Below are positions 1 through 6,194 of a stretch of 19,845 nt of DNA, one piece after another. The notes beneath the pieces are model-generated. The model had not been told where the DNA came from and searched no databases. It saw nothing but the letters and a program-made list of their open reading frames with translations. A program made the translations under genes and the position numbers. Position 1 is the stretch's first letter. Each line of letters opens with the position of its first letter. Source of the stretch: an uncultured Lachnospira sp. (lineage in GTDB: Bacteria > Bacillota > Clostridia > Lachnospirales > Lachnospiraceae). Location of the stretch: contig CAKRKK010000015.1 of assembly GCA_934358235.1 (NCBI GenBank), positions 1 through 19,845 of the forward strand, read 5' to 3'.

Positions 1-228
1 TACACACAGCTTTTCTGGTAACCTCAGCGATACTACCGTTTCGCCTATACAGGGAATTATCTCATCTATACTGTATGACCTGAACTCCGGCACAATCACC
101 TTTACGATATTTGCTAACACCTGCGGATCTGCAAGAATCAGCTTTGCATAATCATCATGCATTGCCTGTTTTTCCTCCAGACTGGTAAGTGCTTCCGCAA
201 GATTTGTATTTACTTTTAGATACTTCAT
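1..228 (-). CDS. N-terminal part of a Rpn/PD-(D/E)XK-nuclease-like hypothetical protein (partial)
   Basis: This is an open minus-strand frame of 76 codons that runs off the left edge of the window. The start is an ATG at 226-228, with a good ribosome site (GGAGGTG, 237-243) eight bases upstream. It begins MKYLKVNTNLAEALTSLEEK. A later stretch around residues 27-62 reads DYAKLILADPQVLANIVKVI and then EIIPCIGE. That stretch resembles the N-terminal part of clostridial Rpn-family (PD-(D/E)XK nuclease/putative transposase) proteins, which usually open with a description of the current cell state in a short helical segment before the nuclease core. The catalytic core would lie outside the window, so the family call rests on a short resemblance from memory. 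That this is a real coding frame is much surer than its function. Confidence 0.55.
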   Translation of the reverse strand, partial: MKYLKVNTNLAEALTSLEEKQAMHDDYAKLILADPQVLANIVKVIVPEFRSYSIDEIIPCIGETVVSLRLPEKLCV

Positions 229-385
229 CTACACTACACCTCCGGTACTTTACATCACAATTTATACTACAGCTCATACTATAATTCACATTATATATGC
301 ATTAGTATAAATGTTAGTTTTTCCTCTTTTTCTCATAAAATATTAATATTTAGTTTTAATAATATGGGGATTAAAATCGAATCCG

Positions 386-394
386 ATTATAGCA
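386..394 (-). promoter_or_regulatory. Possible extended -10 promoter for the partial gene at 1-228
   Basis: Read on the minus strand this is TGCTATAAT, a perfect TATAAT with the TGn extension. No convincing -35 box lies 17 bases further upstream. It would give a leader of about 150 bases. The assignment is weak in such AT-rich DNA. Confidence 0.3.
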
Positions 395-433
395 GATATA
401 TTAATTCACATTCTTAATTCCTAATTCTTAATT

Positions 434-461
434 GTTATTTGTTATTTGTTATTTGTTATTT
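434..461. repeat. Four tandem copies of the heptamer GTTATTT
   Basis: GTTATTT occurs four times head to tail. Just before it, TTCTTAATT is duplicated at 411-419 and 425-433 (14-base period). Confidence 0.85.
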
Positions 462-484
462 CTTATTTTTTATTTTTTATTTTT

Positions 485-529
485 CTTATTTTTCTTATTT
501 TTCTTATTTTTCTTATTTCTCTTATTTCA
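485..529. repeat. Five tandem copies of a 9-base unit CTTATTTTT
   Basis: The first three copies are identical. The fourth and fifth end in CT and CA instead of TT. The block is almost pure pyrimidine on the plus strand. Confidence 0.85.
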
Positions 530-672
530 GAATCAGAATTTATATGAATTTATATTCCAGATTTCTTATATATTTTTCTTACTAAACATTTCTTATTCCA
601 TTAAAAATATATCACAACTTTTCATTTATTTCAATACGATATTTTAATAATTTTCAGAAATAATATAATAAA

Positions 673-713
673 GCAGAAGATACCACACCTTAATCCGGAA
701 TAATATCTTCTGC
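673..713 (-). terminator. Putative terminator hairpin downstream of the MATE gene
   Basis: GCAGAAGATA (673-682) pairs perfectly with TATCTTCTGC (704-713) around a 21-base loop. On the minus strand the stem is followed by a T-rich run (TTTATTATATTATT), as expected after the MATE gene. The long loop and the 97-base distance from the stop codon make it less certain than the other terminators here. Confidence 0.5.
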
Positions 714-717
714 CTAA

Positions 718-754
718 TTCTTTTATTTCATTCTTTTATTTCATTCTTTTATTT
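718..754. repeat. Three copies of TTCTTTTATTT with a 13-base period
   Basis: Copies lie at 718-728, 731-741 and 744-754, separated by CA. A degraded fourth copy follows. It sits between the MATE gene stop and the putative terminator. Confidence 0.85.
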
Positions 755-809
755 GATTCTTTTTTAATTCTTCTATATCCGGTGTCATTATCTGGTAATA
801 ACTGCACCT

Positions 810-2141
810 CTACGCCAGCGAACCTCTTTCAAGCCATTTGCCACTGACAAATCTTATGACAAAGCACAGCGATCTTGCTGCCCAGTCAACAAACATTCCT
901 ATCCAGACACCGAGCACTCCCATTCCCAATACAACCCCGAAGATATAACTGCTTCCTACGCGGAACAGCCACATTGATACTATGCTCACAGTCATAGTAT
1001 ATTTTACATCTCCTGAAGCTCTTAACGGATTCGATAATGTAAATGAAAGCGGCCATATAAAAAGTGACACTACATTAAAGCATCTTAATATAGTAACTGT
1101 AATGTGTGTTGCTTCTGGTGATAAATGAAACCATGAGGCTATGAAACCCGCAGCAAAAAATAGCGGGATATTGCATGCCCAGTCGCCAATATATGACCTT
1201 CTAAGAACCTTCTTTGTGTACATTTTTGCCTGTTCCTTCTGTCCGGCTCCTATGCATTGACCTACAACCGTAATAAGCGCAAGTCCCATAGACGCAGCCG
1301 GAATATTGGCAAAGTCAATAACCGTATAACCAACTGAATTGGCTGCTGTTGCTGCTGTGCCGAAGGTTGCTACCATGCTTACTACCATAAGCTTTCCTAT
1401 CTGGAACATACCATTTTCTATTCCGGACGGAATACCAATTGTAAGAATCTTCTTTATATACATCCAGTCAGGGATGAGATATTTTATATGATCTATTCTA
1501 ATAGGATTAGTCCTTCCACATACAAGCACAGACATAACTACACCGGCAGCAACCCGGCTGAGTGCTGTCGATAACGCAACACCGGCTACACTCCATCTGA
1601 ACACGAACACAAACAAAGCATTTCCAGCCACATTAATGACATTCATTAATATACTTATATTCATGCTGACCTTACTATTACCAACACTCCTGAATATTGC
1701 CGCTCCCGCATTATACATACCAAGAAATGGGTAAGAAAGTGCTGTTATCACGAAATACAGAACCGCGCAATCCATAACCGAGGCTTCAACCGTACCAAAT
1801 ATTACTTTAAGCAGAGGTCTTGTAAATGAAACCGAAAATACTGTCATTATAACTGAAAATATGAATAAAACCGTTTCAAGCTGCGCGCCTGACTTCTTTG
1901 ATTCGGCATCCTTTCCCTTGCCTATATATTGGCTGCATACTACGGCACCACCTGTTGCAAGTGCTGCCATAACCTGGATAATAAGTCTGTTTATATTATC
2001 AACAAGTGCAACTCCGGCAACTGCCGCCTCACCTGACTGTGATACCATCAGTGTATCAACCAATCCTACTAAAACCGCCAATAACTGCTCAAACATAAGG
2101 GGAATTATAAGCTTCCTTAAATCTTTACCACTAAACAACAT
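810..2141 (-). CDS. MATE family efflux transporter
   Basis: This 443-residue protein is a typical MATE (multidrug and toxic compound extrusion) transporter in length and pattern. Family members exchange organic cations or other drugs for Na+ or H+ across the cytoplasmic membrane. The sequence is a series of about 12 hydrophobic segments. It opens with LRKLIIPLMFEQLLAVLVG and VDTLMVSQSGEAAVAGVALV, the characteristic first and second helices, and the second half repeats the pattern from about residue 225 (KKILTIGIPSGIENGMFQIG). The ATG at 2139-2141 has a GGAG site (2149-2152) at a suitable distance. It is probably transcribed alone, because a terminator separates it from the upstream aminotransferase gene and it has its own candidate promoter. 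The substrate cannot be read from the sequence. Confidence 0.93.
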   Translation of the reverse strand: MLFSGKDLRKLIIPLMFEQLLAVLVGLVDTLMVSQSGEAAVAGVALVDNINRLIIQVMAALATGGAVVCSQYIGKGKDAESKKSGAQLETVLFIFSVIMTVFSVSFTRPLLKVIFGTVEASVMDCAVLYFVITALSYPFLGMYNAGAAIFRSVGNSKVSMNISILMNVINVAGNALFVFVFRWSVAGVALSTALSRVAAGVVMSVLVCGRTNPIRIDHIKYLIPDWMYIKKILTIGIPSGIENGMFQIGKLMVVSMVATFGTAATAANSVGYTVIDFANIPAASMGLALITVVGQCIGAGQKEQAKMYTKKVLRRSYIGDWACNIPLFFAAGFIASWFHLSPEATHITVTILRCFNVVSLFIWPLSFTLSNPLRASGDVKYTMTVSIVSMWLFRVGSSYIFGVVLGMGVLGVWIGMFVDWAARSLCFVIRFVSGKWLERGSLA

Positions 2142-2164
2142 ATGTTTACTCCATCTATATTTTC

Positions 2165-2193
2165 ATTTTATGGTGTAGGTGTTAATTGCACAA
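2165..2193 (-). promoter_or_regulatory. Candidate sigma-A promoter of the MATE gene
   Basis: The -35 is TTGTGC (2188-2193 read on minus) and the -10 is TAAAAT (2165-2170), with a 17-base spacer. Transcription would start near 2158, giving a very short leader that still contains the GGAG ribosome site. Confidence 0.5.
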
Positions 2194-2266
2194 CCATTCT
2201 GCACAGCTTATATTAAAGAGCTGCATAATATGCCTTTAACCCCATCACCAACCATACATTTATCAC

Positions 2267-2311
2267 ATAAAAATTCGGTCAGAACGCAATATAAAAACAT
2301 TCTGACCGAAT
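2267..2311 (-). terminator. Rho-independent terminator of the aminotransferase gene
   Basis: A perfect 12-bp stem pairs ATTCGGTCAGAA (2273-2284) with TTCTGACCGAAT (2300-2311) around a 15-base loop. On the minus strand it is followed at once by TTTTTATG. It sits 50 bases past the ilvE stop and points the right way. Confidence 0.88.
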
Positions 2312-2360
2312 ATATTAACGCAAGCTATGTCAAAGTTAAACAACCAAACAGCGTGCTTTA

Positions 2361-3386
2361 TTAGTCTACTGTGTAAATCCAGCCCTTAGGAGCTTCAATT
2401 CTACCCATCTGGATACCTGTAAGAGTTTCATATAACTTCTTTGTAACAGGTCCCATTTCATCCATACCACTTGGTAAGCAGATTTCCTTACCATGGTCAA
2501 CAATCTTTCCTACTGGAGAGATAACTGCTGCTGTACCGCAAAGACCACATTCAGCAAAATCCTTAACCTCATCAAAGAGAACTTCTCTTTCCTCAACCTC
2601 AAGGCCAAGATACTCCTTAGCTACATGTACTAATGAACGTCTTGTAATAGAAGGTAAGATACTGTCTGACTTAGGTGTTACAACCTTGCCATCCTTAGTA
2701 ACAAAGAGGAAGTTAGCTCCACCAGTTTCTTCTACCTTAGTTCTTGTAGCTGGATCAAGATACATATTCTCTGCATATCCCTCTGCATGAGCTGTAACAA
2801 TAGCATGAAGGCTCATAGCATAGTTAAGACCTGCCTTAATATGACCTGTTCCGTGAGGTGCTGCCCTGTCGAAATCAGAAACCTTAATTGTAAGTGGCTT
2901 AGCGCCGCCCTTGAAGTATGGACCAACAGGAGTTGTAAATACTCTGAACTGATATTCATCTGCTGGCTTAACACCGATAACTGGATTGCTTCCAAACATA
3001 TAAGGACGAATATATAAAGATGCACCAGAGCCATAAGGTGGTACCCAGTCCTCATTAGCTCTTACTGTTTTTGCAATAGCTTCTACGAACTTATCTTCTG
3101 GGAATACCGGCATCTCGAGTCTTCTACATGAATCTGCCATTCTGCTTGCATTCATATCTGGTCTGAAAATAACTGTATGTCCCTGCTCTGTTGTGTATGC
3201 CTTCATACCCTCAAAGCATGACTGTGAATACTGTAAAACACCAGCACATTCACTAATAACTACCTTATCATCATCTGTAATAACTCCGTTATCCCATGCT
3301 CCATCCTTATAGTTAGCTACGAATCTCTTATCAGTCTTTACATAGCCAAATCCTAAATTAGACCAATCAATATCTTTCTTTGCCAT
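2361..3386 (-). CDS. ilvE: Branched-chain amino acid aminotransferase
   Basis: This PLP enzyme (fold type IV) moves the amino group between Leu/Ile/Val and 2-oxoglutarate, the last step of branched-chain amino acid synthesis. It has 341 residues from the chosen start, normal for the family. PHGTGHIKAGLNYAMSL (about 177-193) carries the expected PLP-binding lysine, K184. VEETGGANFLFV (218-229) matches the cofactor-binding glutamate region, and ECGLCGTAAVISPV (279-292) matches the C-terminal phosphate/substrate loop. An in-frame ATG 12 codons upstream lacks a ribosome site. The ATG at 3384-3386 has AAGGAA (3395-3400) eight bases before it, so I use it. The gene has its own promoter and terminator, so it is probably transcribed alone. 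The upstream aldolase gene is co-oriented. Confidence 0.95.
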   Translation of the reverse strand: MAKKDIDWSNLGFGYVKTDKRFVANYKDGAWDNGVITDDDKVVISECAGVLQYSQSCFEGMKAYTTEQGHTVIFRPDMNASRMADSCRRLEMPVFPEDKFVEAIAKTVRANEDWVPPYGSGASLYIRPYMFGSNPVIGVKPADEYQFRVFTTPVGPYFKGGAKPLTIKVSDFDRAAPHGTGHIKAGLNYAMSLHAIVTAHAEGYAENMYLDPATRTKVEETGGANFLFVTKDGKVVTPKSDSILPSITRRSLVHVAKEYLGLEVEEREVLFDEVKDFAECGLCGTAAVISPVGKIVDHGKEICLPSGMDEMGPVTKKLYETLTGIQMGRIEAPKGWIYTVD

Positions 3387-3408
3387 AATTCTACTTCCTT
3401 TCGTGTTC

Positions 3409-3431
3409 GACAGTTTACTCACCCTACTGTC
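3409..3431 (-). other. Small hairpin in the ilvE leader
   Basis: GACAGT (3409-3414) pairs with ACTGTC (3426-3431) around an 11-base loop, just upstream of the ilvE ribosome site. I see no T-box motif (no AGGGTGGNACCGCG). The hairpin could affect translation, but that is inference. Confidence 0.35.
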
Positions 3432-3516
3432 AGGAGATACGATATATTAACCCCCTTGGCATAACACATTCCTACGTGTCTACTATAATGAATCCCATCG
3501 ATTAATAATTACGGAT

Positions 3517-3545
3517 ATTTTATACCCACATTTTCTATAAGTCAA
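3517..3545 (-). promoter_or_regulatory. Sigma-A promoter of ilvE
   Basis: On the minus strand, TTGACT (3540-3545) and TAAAAT (3517-3522) are separated by 17 bases. Transcription should start near 3510, giving a leader of about 124 bases before the ilvE ATG. Confidence 0.7.
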
Positions 3546-3612
3546 TAAATTTTGCTTATCTAATCATTCTATCCATGTATTTTTTATGTATCTATATGCA
3601 TTTACCTTACAA

Positions 3613-4590
3613 TCATTCATAGCTTGTAATCTGTGTATAGAAATTATCGTAATCAGTTCTTCCCTCTGCTGTAAATGCAATAGCTGTCCTAGGATGCTGG
3701 TTTGAATTGCCAGTTATCATATACTGCACATCACAGCCCCATACTACGCCAGCCTTCTTAAGTGGAACCATATGCTTCTCCACAAACTTAAGTACAGGAG
3801 AGATTCTATACTTAGGATTCCTTAAAAAGCCCATAAGCAGCTCTGAATAACAGTTGCCAGCACCTCTTCCCATACCACTCATGGTAACATCAAGATAACT
3901 TACACCTATTGTACATGCCTCGATAGTATTGGCAAATGCAAGCTGCTGGTTATTATGGGCGTGTATTCCGACCATCTTTCCATACTTTTCTGCAACCTTA
4001 AGATACTTGTCTGCAAGTCTTCTTATCTGTTCCGGATATAATGAGCCATAGCTGTCTACAAGATAAATAACATTTGCCTTACTCTGTGCTGCAAGAAGCT
4101 CCAGCGCAAGATCCAGTTCATTCTCACTTGCAGTAGATATTGCCATTATATTAATAGTAACCTCATACCCCATATCTGCACAGTAATTAATCATCTCAAT
4201 CGCTGCTGGGATTGTATTGATATATGTAGCTACCCTTACCATATCTATAACACTTTCTGACTTAGGAATAATATCCTTCTTAAAGTCAGTTCTTCCAACA
4301 TCTGCCATAACGGAAATCTTTAAGTCTGTATCATTGTCACCAACTATTTCCCTGATATCCTTCTCATCACAGAACTTCCACTTACCATAATCATTTACAT
4401 TAAACACTTCCTTGGATGCCTTATATCCGAATTCCATATAATCAACACCTGCTGCCACATTAGCCTTATACAGGTCACGTACAAAGTCCTCACTAAATTC
4501 GAAATTATTAACAAGTCCTCCATCTCTAAGTGTGCAATCCACAACCTTGATATCTGGTCTGTATGATACTAACTCTCCCTTTTGTTCCAT
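3613..4590 (-). CDS. DRE-TIM metallolyase (HMGL-like) family aldolase, substrate unknown
   Basis: This 325-residue TIM-barrel protein belongs to the superfamily that includes 2-isopropylmalate synthase, HMG-CoA lyase and 4-hydroxy-2-oxovalerate aldolase. The signature VVDCTLRDGG lies at residues 16-25, with D18 as likely metal ligand and R22/D23 as catalytic residues. GIHAHNNQQLA (208-218) supplies the two metal-binding histidines H210 and H212. LVDSYG (177-182) and SGMGRGAGN (238-246) match later barrel motifs. It is shorter than isopropylmalate synthase and has no regulatory LeuA C-terminal domain, so it is closer to the stand-alone aldolase group. The ATG at 4588-4590 follows GAGGT about ten bases upstream. 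The ilvE gene lies downstream in the same orientation, which hints at 2-oxo-acid metabolism but does not prove it. The C-terminal 90 residues do not match a motif I can name. Confidence 0.82.
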   Translation of the reverse strand: MEQKGELVSYRPDIKVVDCTLRDGGLVNNFEFSEDFVRDLYKANVAAGVDYMEFGYKASKEVFNVNDYGKWKFCDEKDIREIVGDNDTDLKISVMADVGRTDFKKDIIPKSESVIDMVRVATYINTIPAAIEMINYCADMGYEVTINIMAISTASENELDLALELLAAQSKANVIYLVDSYGSLYPEQIRRLADKYLKVAEKYGKMVGIHAHNNQQLAFANTIEACTIGVSYLDVTMSGMGRGAGNCYSELLMGFLRNPKYRISPVLKFVEKHMVPLKKAGVVWGCDVQYMITGNSNQHPRTAIAFTAEGRTDYDNFYTQITSYE

Positions 4591-4624
4591 AACCTTATTA
4601 CCTCATCTTCTATGTTATTTGCTT

Positions 4625-4647
4625 TAAAGCGTTACACTTTAAAGTGT
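4625..4647 (-). promoter_or_regulatory. Possible operator: palindromes at the aldolase transcription start
   Basis: ACACTTTAAAGTGT is a perfect 14-base palindrome (4634-4647). Close by is a second one, GCTTTAAAGC on the minus strand, overlapping the left side. A third half-site, AAGTGTTA, overlaps the -10 box. They lie where transcription of the aldolase gene should begin, a usual place for a repressor site. I do not recognise the regulator. Confidence 0.5.
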
Positions 4648-4660
4648 TAAACTGTCCTTT

Positions 4661-4688
4661 ATTATAACACTTATATCTGATTTGTAAA
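4661..4688 (-). promoter_or_regulatory. Sigma-A promoter of the aldolase gene
   Basis: TTTACA (4683-4688 read on minus) and a perfect TATAAT (4661-4666) are 16 bases apart. The -35 box is within about ten bases of the right end of the tnpB element, so the element may have landed against the promoter or may supply its upstream context. Confidence 0.7.
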
Positions 4689-4695
4689 TACTTTT

Positions 4696-4860
4696 TTGAC
4701 ACTCCCCAGAGCTAAAGCTCAGGGGATTCAAGTGTAGTTTGGTAACTTACGCTACCCTTATACGCTTAGGACTTGCCAACAGTCCACTAGACAGTTCTTC
4801 TATTGTGAAGTTCTGCTTACATTTTCTACCTATATTTGCTGAACCGTTCACATCAGCATT
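4696..4860 (-). ncRNA. Predicted omega RNA (reRNA) of the TnpB element
   Basis: TnpB proteins work with an RNA made from the 3' end of tnpB and the element's right end. Two hairpins are visible in this position on the minus strand. GGTAGC-GTAA-GTTACC (4741-4756) has a GNRA-type tetraloop. The terminal hairpin has CCCC and GAGC stem segments, a TTTA loop and an A-A mismatch position (4704-4725), inside an outer stem CACT/AGTG (4700-4703 with 4731-4734). The guide would be the DNA immediately beyond the right end, below about 4696. The upstream boundary is a guess. Confidence 0.45.
4700..4734 (-). repeat. Right-end hairpin of the tnpB element
   Basis: CACT/AGTG closes the outer stem. Inside it CCCC pairs with GGGG and GAGC with GCTC around a four-base loop. 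This is typical of the 3' subterminal palindrome of IS200/IS605 elements. Confidence 0.7.
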
Positions 4861-6009
4861 GATTACAGTACCATCTGCTGACTGATATAGACCTCTATTA
4901 ATTCGTCTACCACTGAATTTACCTAAGTATGGTTGTTCAGCCTTATACTCTGGAAGAATATCATTATCTATGAAACTGCTCTTAGAAGTGTAGCTTTCTT
5001 CCTGTTCAATATACTCAATACCATAAGTCCAACATAAGAACTCTAGCTGTTGTCTTAAATCTCCTAAAGATATCTGAACAAAGTTCTGATTATTGATTTT
5101 TCCAATATTCACAGAACGTTTAAAATCCTTGTTGTAACCAACAATAAGAGTACCTATCTGGTTCTCAATACAGTTGTTGATGATATATCTTGCTGACTTT
5201 TTAATAATGTCTTTAACTTGATTGTTTCTTTTGACTGTAATGCGATTTATTCTGTGAGTGGTTCTCTGCCCTTGCTTCATAGCAATGGACTGTAATCTGG
5301 CTTTCTCTTTATTCCAATACTGATTGATTGATTTTAATTTACGACCGTCCATAATGAACGGTGTCTCAACATTGGAAGTACAGGTGGCAAGATTTTCTAC
5401 CCCTAAATCAATAGCCATGATATTAGCTGGATTTACATTAACTTCTTCTTTATACCAGTGATATACATACTGAATTTTGAAATATCTACCATTATCATAA
5501 GGGCAAATACGGACTTCTTTTAATTCAGCATCATTTAATCTATCTGGATAAGGTATCAGAATATCCTCCATGTCTGGATGGGCTTTTCTATATTCTCTAC
5601 TAATAGGCAGTTTAAAATATCCATCTTTTACACTGATTGCATTTGTAGAAAGAATTAAGTTGAAATAACCACCTTTCTTGCGATAATGTGGAATCTTTAC
5701 ATCATGGTAACGATAATCACCAGTTTTGCATTTCTTTAATAAGTTAAAAAACGACTTAAAACTTCTGTCAACAACTTTAAGTGTCTGCTGTGCTACCCCT
5801 GCCTGTAACATGACATAATTTTCATTGTCTTTACATTCATGGTAGTTACTTTCGTAATTTAAAAATAGTTTTTGACTGAAAAAATACTGTCTGATATTGT
5901 AAAGAGCGACATTATACAGGTTATTTGACAACTGACACAGCTTTCTAAGCGTCTGATACTGTTCTTTTGAAAGATGTCGAATGACATTACTTTGTACTGC
6001 AAATTCCAT
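4747..6009 (-). CDS. tnpB: TnpB family RNA-guided endonuclease (OrfB, IS200/IS605)
   Basis: This 420-residue protein is a TnpB of normal length. TnpB cuts DNA next to a short target motif, guided by RNA from the element, and helps the element persist after excision. RuvC-I is clear in IMAIDLGVENLATC (197-210; D201), and RuvC-III in INADVNGSANIG (383-394; D386). At the RuvC-II position the usual E-D-L is replaced by LIVGYNKDF (288-296), with no acidic residue at the expected place. Acidic residues instead sit at E335, E337 and E338, just before YTSKSSF. The stretch 340-385 has no CxxC pairs, so the usual zinc finger is missing. The ATG at 6007-6009 has an AGGAGG site ten bases upstream. The stop codon falls in the loop of a hairpin of the predicted omega RNA. 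Confidence 0.9.
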   Translation of the reverse strand: MEFAVQSNVIRHLSKEQYQTLRKLCQLSNNLYNVALYNIRQYFFSQKLFLNYESNYHECKDNENYVMLQAGVAQQTLKVVDRSFKSFFNLLKKCKTGDYRYHDVKIPHYRKKGGYFNLILSTNAISVKDGYFKLPISREYRKAHPDMEDILIPYPDRLNDAELKEVRICPYDNGRYFKIQYVYHWYKEEVNVNPANIMAIDLGVENLATCTSNVETPFIMDGRKLKSINQYWNKEKARLQSIAMKQGQRTTHRINRITVKRNNQVKDIIKKSARYIINNCIENQIGTLIVGYNKDFKRSVNIGKINNQNFVQISLGDLRQQLEFLCWTYGIEYIEQEESYTSKSSFIDNDILPEYKAEQPYLGKFSGRRINRGLYQSADGTVINADVNGSANIGRKCKQNFTIEELSSGLLASPKRIRVA

Positions 6010-6049
6010 TTAGATTTTCCTCCTTTCTTTAATATTTTAATATATACCT

Positions 6050-6078
6050 GTTATATAGCAAAATATATGTATTTTCAA
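6050..6078 (-). promoter_or_regulatory. Candidate promoter of tnpB
   Basis: TTGAAA (6073-6078 on minus) and TATAAC (6050-6055) are 17 bases apart, inside the element upstream of tnpB. Confidence 0.5.
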
Positions 6079-6096
6079 GCAAAAACTAATATACAA

Positions 6097-6116
6097 AGCG
6101 AAACTTAGGTTTCGCT
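6097..6116. repeat. Perfect 8-bp hairpin in the left end of the tnpB element
   Basis: AGCGAAAC (6097-6104) pairs with GTTTCGCT (6109-6116) around the tetraloop TTAG. It lies just upstream of the tnpB promoter. Confidence 0.75.
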
Positions 6117-6125
6117 GTAAGCTGT

Positions 6126-6163
6126 CTGGCATCCCCGAAGCTAAAGGTTCGGAGTTTTGCCAG
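6126..6163. repeat. Left-end hairpin of the tnpB element
   Basis: CTGGCA (6126-6131) pairs with TGCCAG (6158-6163). CCGAA (6135-6139) pairs with TTCGG (6148-6152). The loop region shares AGCTAAAG with the right-end hairpin, in the same orientation. It could also serve as a terminator structure for mfd, but no T run follows on the minus strand. Confidence 0.65.
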
Positions 6164-6194
6164 CTAAATTATAAAATTCATTTGTCTTCACTCT

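Larger units (their letters stand above)
244..809. other. Gene-free, AT-rich spacer with short tandem repeats
   Basis: About 566 bases lie between two minus-strand genes. I see no credible gene here. It holds a possible promoter for the left gene, several short direct repeats (listed separately) and a hairpin downstream of the MATE gene. A 71-codon open frame at 432-647 is a translation of the T-rich repeats: almost only Phe/Leu/Tyr/Ile, with no ribosome site. Confidence 0.7.
4696..6165 (-). mobile_element. IS200/IS605-type element carrying only tnpB
   Basis: The element contains one gene, tnpB, flanked by structured ends: a hairpin at 4700-4734 past the tnpB stop and two hairpins at 6097-6116 and 6126-6163 upstream of tnpB. 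The outer hairpins on both sides share CCCC followed within two to three bases by AGCTAAAG (4710-4717 and 6139-6146) in the same orientation. This fits the paired subterminal hairpins bound by the Y1 transposase TnpA. There is no tnpA, so the element would depend on one encoded elsewhere. No target duplication is expected in this family. The exact ends are not resolved: the right end is probably near 4696-4700, the left end between 6163 and 6185. Confidence 0.7.

Noticed and set aside
432..647. 71-codon open frame in the repeat-rich spacer
   Set aside because: It translates T-rich tandem repeats into Phe/Leu/Tyr/Ile runs, has no ribosome site and has no recognisable domain.
3387..3516. T-box riboswitch upstream of ilvE
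   Set aside because: The leader is only about 124 bases and lacks the conserved T-box sequence and an antiterminator/terminator pair.
4696..6165. Autonomous IS605 with tnpA
   Set aside because: There is no room for, or trace of, a Y1 transposase gene; both sides of the element run into aldolase regulatory DNA and mfd.
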